A stretch of DNA of 64,000 nt from Pseudomonas sp. MWU13-2100. GTDB taxonomy: Bacteria > Pseudomonadota > Gammaproteobacteria > Pseudomonadales > Pseudomonadaceae. The notes beneath the pieces are model-generated. The model did not search any database. It was not told where the DNA came from and was given only the letters and a program-made list of their open reading frames with translations. Shown piece by piece: positions 54,841 to 63,193 of the stretch (within the stretch, counting starts at the first letter, position 1; the number at the start of each line of letters is the position of its first letter). A program made the position numbers and the translations under genes. The stretch covers positions 43,811-107,810 of the forward strand of contig NZ_JALLIX010000020.1 in NCBI RefSeq assembly GCF_023242365.1, read 5' to 3'.

Positions 54841-54911
54841 TACCAGGGCACTCCCGGTCCGTGTAGAGGCAAGGCCGGGGCGATCGGTTGTCCATTTTTC
54901 ATGCCGGCGAT

Positions 54912-55193
54912 TCAGGGCATGCGCATCAGCGCCGTGCGCAGGCGCCGAATCAGGATCGGGTCGCCCAGGCATTGCGTGGGCGTCAGGTTATCCAGTGCCG
55001 GGACAGATTGCTCGAGCCACCACAAGCTTTCCTTGAGACCTCTCTTGCCATAGAGGATTACGGCCATGTCCAGATGTCCGTCCATGGCGGAGGCCAACTG
55101 CCGTGCCTGGTCGTCGAGATAGTCCTCCTCGTAGAGGGTGACCAGCGCTTGCCAGCTGGCATCGCCGGGATAATCGTTTTCCAATTGTTCCAT
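54912..55193 (-). CDS. Immunity protein resembling the DUF2384 antitoxin domain
   Basis: A 93-residue protein starting two bases after the Rhs gene stop, the position of an immunity gene. The C-terminal part (WWLEQSVPALDNLTPTQCLG followed by DPILIRRLRTALMR) resembles the toxin-binding Xre/MbcA/ParS (DUF2384) domain, which neutralises RES-domain toxins in stand-alone toxin-antitoxin pairs. Its neighbour carries a RES-like tip, so the match makes sense. There is no Xre DNA-binding half, so it should not autoregulate. Family assignment is by motif and needs a profile search. Confidence 0.75.
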   Translation of the reverse strand: MEQLENDYPGDASWQALVTLYEEDYLDDQARQLASAMDGHLDMAVILYGKRGLKESLWWLEQSVPALDNLTPTQCLGDPILIRRLRTALMRMP

Positions 55194-55195
55194 GA

Positions 55196-58100
55196 CTAGA
55201 ACCCATCGAAGGCAATAAGGTTAGACCCGGTGGGATTTCGGGCAGAAGGGGCCAGTATTCCATCATAGCCGCTGGCCTTGGCCCAACTGCCCACCTGATG
55301 GGTCACGTCGTATTTGGAGCCGGTAATGTCTTTGAGTGACACGCCCAACTGATTGCGGACCTTGGCGTTGGTCAGGTCCAGTACATTGTCGAGTTGGACT
55401 TTCTTGCTCACCAGTATTCGTGTCGACAGGTCGACTTTCCAGTGGGTAACTTCCGCCATGGCGGTCTTGCGCGAGTTGGCCCCGTAGACGCCGCCTAGTC
55501 CGGCATTGGTGTAGCGGTGGGTCGCCGCAACGTTCCACTTGTGGGCCGTCCAGGTGGTGCTGACCCGGCTGGGTTCCTCGAAACGATACACGGTGCGTTT
55601 GACCTTTCGGCCGGGCGGCGGTGTACCGCATTTCATCAGACCCAGCGGGTCGCTCCAGCCTTGCGGGTTGGGGGCATACTGGTAGGCATTGAGGCCACCG
55701 GCCAGACCCATGGGATCCGGTGTGGTGAAGCGTCCTATATCCGGGTCGTAGAAGCGGAAGGTGTTGTAGTGCAGCCCGGTTTCACGGTCCAGGTACTGGC
55801 CCTGAAAGCGCAGGTTCTGCTCTTCGATGTAATAGGGTTCGCGCACTTCTTCGACGGTGGCGCCCCAGACCCGGTAGCGTGCCTGCCACACCATCGTGCC
55901 ATCGGCTTCGGTCAGTTGCCGTGGCAAGCCGCTGGGATCATTCTGGTAGTAGCGCACCTGTTGGTGCGCGCCATGTCCATCCACCCGCGCCAGCGGCTCA
56001 TAACTGTCGTCCGCGTAGAGGTAAAGGCTGCCCTGGTTGTTCTTGTGCTCCTGGAGCAGTCGGAGTCCATCCCAGGTGAAGTGAGTTTCACCGAGCAGGT
56101 TACCGTTGCGATCATGTTCGGTTTTGCCGATACGCCGTCCCAACGGGTCGTAGCGCATGCGCACCAAGGTTTCTCGCGTGCCCTCCTGGTTGCGCACCTC
56201 TGTCAAACGATGCTCGGCGTCATAGGTAAAACGCTGTATCCGATGGCCAGCGCTGCGTTTCTCGATCATCCGCCCGAAGGCATCATAGCGATATCGCTTG
56301 TCCTGGTAGCTCAGCAGTGTGTTGTGCGCCACTCGACCGGTCCCGGTCGGCGGGCTGTCCAGCAGGTTGGCGGCGGCGTCGTAGGCGAAAGTTTCGCGCA
56401 AGCCCTGGACGTTGTCCTGGCTTGCAACGATCCGGCCCGTGGCATCGTAATGCAATAACTGGCGGTGCTCGCCACCGGGTTGCCGGTCGATCCGGCCGAT
56501 CAGGTTGTCACTGAGGTCGTAGTCGAAATGTTGTTGCACCGATGCCGGTAGTTGTGTGGGCTGTCCGGTTGGACGGCGCGACCTTGCGCGCAGGCGCCCA
56601 CTACGGTCGTACTCGCTGCGGGTACTGAGCCGGCCCTGAGTACGCAGCACTTCGCGGTGCAGACTGTCGCGCTCGAAGTCGCTGATGAGCTGCCCGTCGA
56701 GGTTGATCTGGTGCAGATGGCCGCTGCCGTAGTACAGCCGATTGAGCCATCGGCCATCGGGTAGCTGCGTCTGGACCAGATTGCCCAGCTCGTCATAATG
56801 ATGCTGCAGGCAGCCCGCCGCGCTCCGTTCTTCCAGCAATTGGCCGAGGGCATCATAGGCGAAACCGAGTGTTTGTTCGTTACCGTGGTTATCGGTAAAG
56901 GTGGCGGCACTCAGTTGGTCCAGTGGGTCATAGCTATACTCGGTGCGCCCGTCATCAGTGACCTTGGCGATCAGGCGCCCACAGGCATCACGCTCGAGCC
57001 GATGGATAACAGGCCTCACGAGGGGCGCCGGTACTGATGCTGGTTTGCCGCCAGGCGCGGGTATGAACTGCACGACGCTGACTTGGTTCAATGCATCGTA
57101 ATCGAAGCGGCGGGCGCTGCCGTCCAGATCCCGTTGCTCGGTCAGGCGATTGCTGGAATCCCAGGTAAATTGGTAGCGCTCAGCGTTCTCGTTGGTCAGG
57201 GCCAGCAAACGGCCGTACTGGTCGTAGCTGAATTCGATCTGCCGTCCCTGCGCGTCGATCCGCTGGCACACCTGGCCGCGTCGATCATAGCGGTAGTGCG
57301 TGGTGTGCCCTTCAGGATCGGTATAGCCACTCACCTGTCCCTCGGCATTGCGCTGATAATGATCGGTACGTCCGTCCGGCCACTGGCTGCCGAGCAAGCG
57401 GCCCTGGGCATCGTACCGATATTGGGTACGTTCACCGAGGGCATCGGTGACGGTGTCGAGCAAGCCGCGAGCGTCATAGTTCAGCCGCGTGGGATGGCCT
57501 GTGCAGTCGATGTGCTCGACCACCTGACCGAAACTGTTCCAGCGCAGTTTCTTGCTCTTGCCGGCAGGGTCGATGATTTCCACCGTCTGGCCGTGGGCAT
57601 CGTGACGATAGCGCGTGACTTGCCCCAACGGGTCAACTTCCCGTATGCAATTTCCACGCGGATCATAATGGTAGTGCCAACTGTTGCCGGCGCTATCGGT
57701 CTCCACTCGCGGCAGCGCCCAGTGTTCCAGCCACACGGTCGATTCGCTGCGCCCCAGTGGATCGACGGTTTCACTGAGGTTGCCGGCTTCGTCGTAACTG
57801 AACTGGTACTGTCCGCCCAAGGGGTCGGTCGCCCCGAGCAACTGGCGTTCATCGTTCCAGTCGAAGGACCACGTATGACCCAGCGCGTCGGTGTAGCGGG
57901 TAATCTGGTGCTGTGGGTTCCAGTGGCGGGTGCTGACTCGCCCCAGACCGTCGGTGACACGGGTGATACCAGCGTCCAGATCGTAGTCGAAGCGATAGTC
58001 ATCGCCATCGTCGGTCCAGTGTCGGATGACGCGCCATTCCCGCTGCTGGACCCTGGCCCACTGGTAAAAACAGCGCAGGCCGACGGGCAGACGATGTTCG

Positions 58101-59656
58101 CTCAGACGCCGGTCGGCATCGTAGGCGAAACTCCGCTGTACGTGCCCGCTGGTATCGCGGACTTGCGCCAGATCGCCCTGCGCATCGTAGTCGTAATGCA
58201 CCAGTAATTCGCGGGACTGGTCGAGGTGGATTCGTTCGATCCGGCTGATCCGGCGTGGCCATTGCGGCGCGTAGCTCAATTCCACCTGCACCAGGTCGAA
58301 GGTATCGCGTAGCCGCTCAAGACGTCCTGATTCGTCATAGTCGAGGAAGAGGCGGTTGTCGTTGCGGTCACCCAATTGACTCAGGCGCAGACGGCCAGGC
58401 TCGCATGGATCCGGTTCGAACAGTCGGTAAAGGCCTTCGTCGCTCTCGATCAGCAATTGGCCATTGCCATGGCGCCGGACGCTCAGGCCTTCACCCGGAC
58501 TGAACACCGCGCTGCCGAGTGCAATCGAGCCCATGTCGATGCGGCGGGCCTGCTCGTCGATATAGATCAGTTGCTCGCCCCCTTCGGGGTGAGAAGTTAT
58601 CTCGACACAAACTTCATACGGTACGCTCCAGCCCGCACCGAACAGCCCATTGCGGCGCTCGTCATGGCTGTTGTAGAACCTTTGCCACTCCAGAGGCAGC
58701 AGCCCCGGCAGGGCGAAATCCAGGTCATCCAGGCCACCCAGGACCTTGGCGCCGGTGGCGGCGTGTACCGGATTCGGCGAACCGGCGATGGCCTTGGTCA
58801 GCGCGCCGATGGCCTGGCTGGTGACGAAGGAATTGACCCCGGCCAGCAGCATGCACGGCAGGTTGCTGAGGAACTTGCCCTTGCTGCCCTTGAGCATCAT
58901 CAATGCGGTGATGGCCAGGCCGACGCCGGGCGTCTTGCCGCTGCGGATCTCGCGTACCACCACCGAGCCGCCGCCGATGGTGACATTGGGGGAGATCAGT
59001 CCAGACGATACGACGGTGGCATCACAGGTGCTGCGGTCGCCGCTGCGCACGGCGGGTTGGCCGTTGATGCTGACCTTTTTCGAACCTTCGGCGAGAAACT
59101 GCGGCGGCATCGGTGGATGCTTGGTGCAGGTCAACAGGTCCAGCGGTTTGGGCACGGCACCGGGGGCGGGCGTTGCCACCGTAGGGCGCCACATCTGGGC
59201 AAAGAAACCCTTGGCGATATCCAGGTAGCTGGCTTCCTGAGGTGGCTCGCTGTCCGGCGTACCGGCCGCTTCGACATGGGACGGCACGGCGCCGGCGGCG
59301 CGGGCTGCTGGAATCGAGTTGATCAGGGTGTTGCTGGAGCCGCTGAGGATGGTGGCCTGTACCGTGGGCGGGAAGAGCGCGTTGCCGATGCCCTCGCACA
59401 GCTTGCTCAGGCCCTTGTCGGTGCCGGTCTTGCTCATCGCCACGCCGACAATGACCCCGACCACGGCACCGAGCACACAGGCCCCAAGCCCACCGGTGGC
59501 GACGGTGATCCCGGTAGCGGCGACCACGGCGGCGGTGGCCAGCGCGGTGATTGCCACGTTGGCCGCGACTTCGAGCACGCCGCCGAGAATATCGGCCAGC
59601 ATCGAGGTATGGGATAACGCGTCACCCAGGCGGGCCGCCCAGAGCGGGTCAGACAT
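55196..59656 (-). CDS. Rhs effector with prePAAR, PAAR and RES-like C-terminal toxin
   Basis: A 1486-residue polymorphic toxin. Residues 5-20 hold a prePAAR motif (AARLGDALSHT), followed by two hydrophobic segments at about 25-80. A PAAR-like domain lies at about 175-245 (CTKHPPMPPQFLAEGSKKVS, VRSGDRSTCDATVVS). YD/RHS repeats fill about 320-1330, ending in the conserved RFTTPDPMGLAGGLNAYQYAPN and DPLG. The last ~147 residues are the toxin tip: VYRFEEPSRVSTT, then THRYTNAGLGGVYGANSRKT-AMAEVTHW, which fits the RES fold (Arg, Tyr and Glu of the NAD-degrading site). Delivery by a type VI spike is inferred from PAAR; no T6SS genes are in the window. Confidence 0.9.
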   Translation of the reverse strand: MSDPLWAARLGDALSHTSMLADILGGVLEVAANVAITALATAAVVAATGITVATGGLGACVLGAVVGVIVGVAMSKTGTDKGLSKLCEGIGNALFPPTVQATILSGSSNTLINSIPAARAAGAVPSHVEAAGTPDSEPPQEASYLDIAKGFFAQMWRPTVATPAPGAVPKPLDLLTCTKHPPMPPQFLAEGSKKVSINGQPAVRSGDRSTCDATVVSSGLISPNVTIGGGSVVVREIRSGKTPGVGLAITALMMLKGSKGKFLSNLPCMLLAGVNSFVTSQAIGALTKAIAGSPNPVHAATGAKVLGGLDDLDFALPGLLPLEWQRFYNSHDERRNGLFGAGWSVPYEVCVEITSHPEGGEQLIYIDEQARRIDMGSIALGSAVFSPGEGLSVRRHGNGQLLIESDEGLYRLFEPDPCEPGRLRLSQLGDRNDNRLFLDYDESGRLERLRDTFDLVQVELSYAPQWPRRISRIERIHLDQSRELLVHYDYDAQGDLAQVRDTSGHVQRSFAYDADRRLSEHRLPVGLRCFYQWARVQQREWRVIRHWTDDGDDYRFDYDLDAGITRVTDGLGRVSTRHWNPQHQITRYTDALGHTWSFDWNDERQLLGATDPLGGQYQFSYDEAGNLSETVDPLGRSESTVWLEHWALPRVETDSAGNSWHYHYDPRGNCIREVDPLGQVTRYRHDAHGQTVEIIDPAGKSKKLRWNSFGQVVEHIDCTGHPTRLNYDARGLLDTVTDALGERTQYRYDAQGRLLGSQWPDGRTDHYQRNAEGQVSGYTDPEGHTTHYRYDRRGQVCQRIDAQGRQIEFSYDQYGRLLALTNENAERYQFTWDSSNRLTEQRDLDGSARRFDYDALNQVSVVQFIPAPGGKPASVPAPLVRPVIHRLERDACGRLIAKVTDDGRTEYSYDPLDQLSAATFTDNHGNEQTLGFAYDALGQLLEERSAAGCLQHHYDELGNLVQTQLPDGRWLNRLYYGSGHLHQINLDGQLISDFERDSLHREVLRTQGRLSTRSEYDRSGRLRARSRRPTGQPTQLPASVQQHFDYDLSDNLIGRIDRQPGGEHRQLLHYDATGRIVASQDNVQGLRETFAYDAAANLLDSPPTGTGRVAHNTLLSYQDKRYRYDAFGRMIEKRSAGHRIQRFTYDAEHRLTEVRNQEGTRETLVRMRYDPLGRRIGKTEHDRNGNLLGETHFTWDGLRLLQEHKNNQGSLYLYADDSYEPLARVDGHGAHQQVRYYQNDPSGLPRQLTEADGTMVWQARYRVWGATVEEVREPYYIEEQNLRFQGQYLDRETGLHYNTFRFYDPDIGRFTTPDPMGLAGGLNAYQYAPNPQGWSDPLGLMKCGTPPPGRKVKRTVYRFEEPSRVSTTWTAHKWNVAATHRYTNAGLGGVYGANSRKTAMAEVTHWKVDLSTRILVSKKVQLDNVLDLTNAKVRNQLGVSLKDITGSKYDVTHQVGSWAKASGYDGILAPSARNPTGSNLIAFDGF

Positions 59657-59779
59657 GAAAGGTCATCGACAAGTGGTCCATCATCAGGTCAAGAGCGGTG
59701 CGGAGTATGAATGATCTGATGTTGGCGGGAAATTATTCCTACTGTGATTGTGGGGGTGGATCACAGTTGTAGAGCAAAT

Positions 59780-59814
59780 AGCGGGTGCACGTTCTCACAA
59801 ACGCCGCACCCGCT
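59780..59814 (-). terminator. Hairpin downstream of the 112-residue hypothetical gene
   Basis: AGCGGGTGC and GCACCCGCT form a perfect 9-base stem with a 17-base loop. On the plus side it is followed by TTTG; on the minus side by ATTTG. It is just after the hypothetical gene at 59856-60194 and before the Rhs promoter. Confidence 0.5.
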
Positions 59815-59820
59815 TTTGTA

Positions 59821-59840
59821 GGAGCCGGCTTGCCGGCTCC
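59821..59840. repeat. Single REP-like hairpin
   Basis: GGAGCCGG-CTTG-CCGGCTCC, a short perfect palindrome of the GCCGGC REP class, in the gap between the Rhs gene and the hypothetical gene. Confidence 0.6.
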
Positions 59841-59855
59841 AACAAGGGCTGCATT

Positions 59856-60194
59856 TCAGCCTGCGTTCACCTGAAGCAGCTGCAACGGTGCGTGTCTCTC
59901 GCCGGCCTCGATGAGCAGCCCATCGACCTTCTTCAGCGCCGTCAACAAGCTCCCCACGCTGCGGGCATTGAGCCGCACGCCATCGGTGAAAGCCTTGTTG
60001 ATCGACACCATGACACTGGAAACGCTCTCGTCCGCCTGAGCTTCCAGCAAATTGTCCCGCAGGTGGGTAATCAGCTCCTTGAAATGTGGATCGTCCAGGG
60101 AAAGGGGGGCTCCCAGATCGTGCTTCTTCAGGGTGCTGATCAGCAACCCCAAGGCCACGCTGGCCCGCATCAACGCTCTTTCTCGTGCATCCAT
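59856..60194 (-). CDS. Hypothetical protein in the accessory region
   Basis: A 112-residue cytoplasmic protein starting MDARERALMRASVALGLLIS at 60194 with AGGAGA seven bases upstream. It is helical, with HFKELITHLRDNLLEAQ and SVGSLLTALKKVDGLLIE as the most regular segments. I do not recognise the family. It is divergent from the HigA-like gene and upstream of the Rhs gene on the same strand, with a probable terminator between them. Confidence 0.65.
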   Translation of the reverse strand: MDARERALMRASVALGLLISTLKKHDLGAPLSLDDPHFKELITHLRDNLLEAQADESVSSVMVSINKAFTDGVRLNARSVGSLLTALKKVDGLLIEAGERHAPLQLLQVNAG

Positions 60195-60377
60195 TCGCTG
60201 TCTCCTGTGTCGAGGTCCGGCTCTAGTGACGCCTGAAGGATAGACCACGCTGGGGATGGTGCTTTTGAAGGGGCGGGTGAGCGACGACTGGTCTGGTGGT
60301 AGCACTCTGCGCCAGAGCGTTTCATTGTTTTTCCGATGGGGCCGCGCGGGGTTTCGATCATTTAGGATGATGGTTTG

Positions 60378-60394
60378 GATATTTGAAAAATATC
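60378..60394. promoter_or_regulatory. Palindromic operator before the HigA-like gene
   Basis: GATATTT-GAA-AAATATC is a perfect 7-base inverted repeat, 26 bases before the HigA-like start. A second one (ATCAT-TTAGG-ATGAT) lies at 60357-60371. XRE regulators commonly bind such sites near their own promoter. Confidence 0.55.
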
Positions 60395-60420
60395 TGATTC
60401 TCGTAGAGGGCATTTCCGCC

Positions 60421-60855
60421 ATGTTTGAAAAGCTGAACGATCAGGTAGCAAGCTCTGCTCGGTTGTTATCCGCATGCCATGAAAAAGTCAAAGATAACAG
60501 TGATCTTAAAGATCGAATGACGTTGATTGATGAACTTTACTCATATGCGGACAGTGAAGATCATGCGGCTGCACGTTTTGCCGAGTTAGTGGTTGATCGT
60601 GTGTATGAGTATGAAGCTGAGACGGTTTTGATTCCTTGTTCTTCGCAATCGCAAGCGTTGGCCTTTTTGATGGAGGAACGAGGGATCAAGCAAATGGAAC
60701 TCTCTACTATTGCGAGTCAAACTGTAGTGTCTGAAATTTTGAATGACAAAAGAAATATGACCGTTGCACAGATGAAAGGGTTTTCCGAGTTTTTCAGCGT
60801 TCCTGCTGGATTTTTTATGTTTATGAACGGGAAAGAAAAGTCCGATGGTGAGTAA
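60421..60855 (+). CDS. HigA-like helix-turn-helix regulator without a HigB partner
   Basis: A 144-residue protein starting MFEKLNDQVASS with GAGGG nine bases upstream (an earlier in-frame start at 60256 is possible). The N-terminal half (MTLIDELYSYADSEDHAAAR, FAELVVDRVYEYEAE) and the C-terminal helix-turn-helix (MEERGIKQMELSTIASQTVV, SEILNDKRNMTVAQ) match the larger HigA antitoxin type. No toxin gene lies next to it on this strand; the 3' end overlaps the convergent PIN gene by 35 bases. It is AT-rich. It may be a solo antitoxin or regulate itself through the upstream palindromes. Confidence 0.8.
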   Translation: MFEKLNDQVASSARLLSACHEKVKDNSDLKDRMTLIDELYSYADSEDHAAARFAELVVDRVYEYEAETVLIPCSSQSQALAFLMEERGIKQMELSTIASQTVVSEILNDKRNMTVAQMKGFSEFFSVPAGFFMFMNGKEKSDGE

Positions 60856-61285
60856 AGTTTTCTGACCGCAGTCCCCGCTCTAATGCGGCGATATGCAGGT
60901 CCAGATCGACCGTCAGTATCAGCCCAGAGTCTGCGGGGAGTTCGAGTATGCCTGCGTCAGTCAGGCCGAGCTTGAGGAAATGGGCCGATTTGGCTGTCGT
61001 GATCGACTCAGGTCGATGCTCAGTCGCTGATGCTATGAAAGCTGCCAGCAAGTGGCGAATATTATGCTTATGAGGTTCAGATGTGTACCACAGCAGGTTG
61101 CTGGCTTCGGTTAGCACGCTTGTAGTGACAACGATTTCATGGTCATCAATAAACAACATGAGGATTTCAAAATCCTCCGGGCTATAGTCGCCAAGCCTTC
61201 TATGGTTTGGAATGTATTGTGGGTCGTAAAGTCCCACGATTAGCAAAACCAAAAGATTGGTATCGATGATTATCTTGTTCTTCAT
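60821..61285 (-). CDS. PIN-domain protein (putative toxin ribonuclease)
   Basis: A 154-residue protein starting MKNKIIIDTNLLVLL at 61285. The four acidic positions of the PIN active site are visible: Asp in IIIDTN, Glu in LTEASNLLW, Asp in LTDAGIL and Asp in TVDLDLH. Such proteins are Mg-dependent RNases and often toxins of VapC type. The start overlaps the stop of the preceding small gene by four bases (ATGA), so the two are coupled like a toxin-antitoxin pair. The partner is not a typical VapB. The 3' end overlaps the convergent HigA-like gene. Confidence 0.8.
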   Translation of the reverse strand: MKNKIIIDTNLLVLLIVGLYDPQYIPNHRRLGDYSPEDFEILMLFIDDHEIVVTTSVLTEASNLLWYTSEPHKHNIRHLLAAFIASATEHRPESITTAKSAHFLKLGLTDAGILELPADSGLILTVDLDLHIAALERGLRSENFTHHRTFLSRS

Positions 61286-61572
61286 TTTTTCTCTAGCATT
61301 CGATCTTTTATCCACAAGGCATCGCCACTGTCCTTGTCGATACAAACGACTTTATAGGCTCGCTGGGTTGCCATCAGTGCTGCAATGCCGGCCCCTAGGG
61401 CTGCTCCACCTCTATTGATGGTAGGGCGCTCAAATCCGACAGTAATCAAATAGTTTTCATTTGAGTCACGGGCAACCTCTTCAAGCAGTACATTGGAAAT
61501 GTCCTGAACTGAAAAAAGTTCGATGATGTTGTTAACAGCCATTTGGACGGCTTCTTTAATTTTGATACTCAT
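61282..61572 (-). CDS. Small protein translationally coupled to the PIN gene
   Basis: A 96-residue protein starting MSIKIKEAVQMAVNNIIELF at 61572 with GGAG eight bases upstream. It is predicted alpha/beta, with a glycine/alanine-rich RGGAALGAGIAALMATQ in the middle and YKVVCIDKDSGDALWIKDRM at the end. I do not recognise the family, and it lacks the AbrB or ribbon-helix-helix look of VapB antitoxins. Its stop overlaps the PIN start, which makes it the candidate partner, perhaps the antitoxin. Confidence 0.75.
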   Translation of the reverse strand: MSIKIKEAVQMAVNNIIELFSVQDISNVLLEEVARDSNENYLITVGFERPTINRGGAALGAGIAALMATQRAYKVVCIDKDSGDALWIKDRMLEKK

Positions 61573-61644
61573 TTCATCAGCTCCAATGCATTCAGCCAAA
61601 ATGATGCATTACTAACCAGTATAAAGCTACTCGGAGCAGTGATC

Positions 61645-61683
61645 CCGGTAACGGTCTGAAAAAAGCAGCTTGATCGTTACCGG
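61645..61683. other. Inverted repeat CCGGTAACG / CGTTACCGG
   Basis: Perfect 9-base arms separated by 21 bases, in the gap between the DUF6124 gene and the PIN operon, followed on the plus side by AATTTT. It is after the DUF6124 stop on the minus strand, so it may be a terminator or a binding site for the PIN operon. Confidence 0.4.
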
Positions 61684-61740
61684 AATTTTCAGGGGATACG
61701 GATCAGGCTCTGATTACCCGAGCCTCCTCATGTCCAGGTG

Positions 61741-62166
61741 CTACAAGGGCGATGCAGGATGAGACGGGGGCGAGCCTTCCAGCAACGCATCCACCACCGC
61801 CCGAGCGACTTCCACCGAATGCAGCATGCCCCAGAACAGCGCCCGTTCGACGGGGTTGGTATGCAGGCTGATTTCGTCGCCATTGAGTTCAGCCGTTTCG
61901 AGCAGTCGCGACACGTAGGTCAGCGCATCCTGGGCATTGATGCCTGGTTGGATGGCAAACAGCGTGGGCTTGCAGGGATCTTCGGGGATGACGGGTTTGG
62001 AGGAGGTGAACGCGAGGGTATCGAGCAGCCGAGGTGTGCCTGAAAGTGCCGATTCGGCCTTGTCTAAAGGACCATTCGGAATTCTGCACAGGTACGTCTC
62101 TTTATCAGCGGTGCTAGGGGCTTTGCGAGTGGTCGGCGGATCGGGGGTGATCTTCTTACTAGTCAT
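61741..62166 (-). CDS. DUF6124 family protein, second copy
   Basis: A 141-residue protein starting MTSKKITPDPPTTRKAPSTA with GGAG upstream. It shares INAQDALTYVSRLLETAE and VERALFWGMLHSVEVARAVV with the protein at 23829-24224, aligned over the C-terminal 80 residues; the N-terminal halves differ. Function is unknown. It separates the PIN operon from the Imm22-like gene. Confidence 0.8.
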   Translation of the reverse strand: MTSKKITPDPPTTRKAPSTADKETYLCRIPNGPLDKAESALSGTPRLLDTLAFTSSKPVIPEDPCKPTLFAIQPGINAQDALTYVSRLLETAELNGDEISLHTNPVERALFWGMLHSVEVARAVVDALLEGSPPSHPASPL

Positions 62167-62260
62167 GGAGACTCTCCTATTCCTGTCTCTCGGTAAAAGA
62201 TGGGCGAAAATTTCAATAGATCTGACACCCTCCGATCCGCACATTGCATGGTGAATCAAT

Positions 62261-62662
62261 TCAGTCACCTTTGAATAAGCCGATATATTTCAGACCGTTG
62301 TAGTGCTCTTTAATGGGTTGTTTGATAACCAGATCCGCATCCTGATACCAAAATATTGCATTGGCCTTTTTAATGCCCAGCGCTTCACAGCCCTTTTTTA
62401 CTAGAGGTAGTTCGTCTTGATCAACGGCGGCCTCGACGAGAATTTCATCCAACGAAACTTCCTTGTCGCAGCGCGGTATGATGCCTATGAAGTCTTCGTC
62501 ATACCAAAGCGTACCGATGTCTTTACAAAACCCGCAGAGCTTATAGCTGGGGTCGTCAAAGTCACCTTCAACGGAATAGTCCTGTTTGAAGTAGTCCATG
62601 TACTCAGTTTCTGGAGCGAAGTTGCTTCCGATCCAGACATGAACATTGTTGTCATTCAGCAT
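62261..62662 (-). CDS. Imm22-like immunity protein
   Basis: A 133-residue protein starting MLNDNNVHVWIGSNFAPETE at 62662; a longer frame to 62773 would overlap the upstream gene and is less likely. VHVWIGSN, EYMDYFKQDYS and TLWYDEDFIGIIPR match the pattern of Imm22-type immunity proteins. It lies 67 bases after another probable immunity gene behind an Rhs gene. Its own toxin is not next to it, so it may be an orphan kept from a lost or displaced Rhs tip. Confidence 0.7.
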   Translation of the reverse strand: MLNDNNVHVWIGSNFAPETEYMDYFKQDYSVEGDFDDPSYKLCGFCKDIGTLWYDEDFIGIIPRCDKEVSLDEILVEAAVDQDELPLVKKGCEALGIKKANAIFWYQDADLVIKQPIKEHYNGLKYIGLFKGD

Positions 62663-62729
62663 GCTTAAGTACCTATGCGTTTTACAACGATAACGCATCA
62701 TTGATGCGAGGGCCTTTGCTTCTGCGGAC

Positions 62730-63191
62730 TCACCCCAGCCAAGATGAAAAATCGGCGACATATACCTCTTCAAGAATTAACTCTTGAGGTATATCTGCAA
62801 TGCTATCGGCTATCTCGTCATAGGGGGAAGGCAGCGTGTAGCAAAACCCAAAGTCATCATCTAGAATAATGACTCCATTGAAAATTCGTTGACGTTTTGT
62901 AAGTTTCTGTACCTGGGAAAACGACATGCCAGTGGAAAGCATACCTTTGTAGAGCCCTTGATAATTAGCGTTGCAGGCAATTGAGCATATTTCGCCATCA
63001 GGAAGGGTAGCCACTATAATAGTGCCGTCCACCACATAGGCCGATCTCACCTCACCATCTGGCAGATTATATTTTTTTACCTCGACTCTATGATTTGCAT
63101 ACAGCTCATCAATATAGGTGGAGATATTCTCCTCCAGCACTATATTTGCTGCGCAGCGCATGGATTTTATGTCTGCGGTGAAATCGATCAT
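62730..63191 (-). CDS. Probable immunity protein of the right-edge Rhs effector
   Basis: A 153-residue acidic protein (many Asp and Glu) starting two bases after the Rhs stop, the usual immunity position. It has alternating strands (YNLPDGEVRSAYVVDGTIIV, then ATLPDGEICSIACN) and no signal peptide, so it should act in the cytoplasm. I do not recognise the family. AT-rich composition matches the toxin tip and not the Rhs core. Confidence 0.75.
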   Translation of the reverse strand: MIDFTADIKSMRCAANIVLEENISTYIDELYANHRVEVKKYNLPDGEVRSAYVVDGTIIVATLPDGEICSIACNANYQGLYKGMLSTGMSFSQVQKLTKRQRIFNGVIILDDDFGFCYTLPSPYDEIADSIADIPQELILEEVYVADFSSWLG

Positions 63192-63193
63192 TT

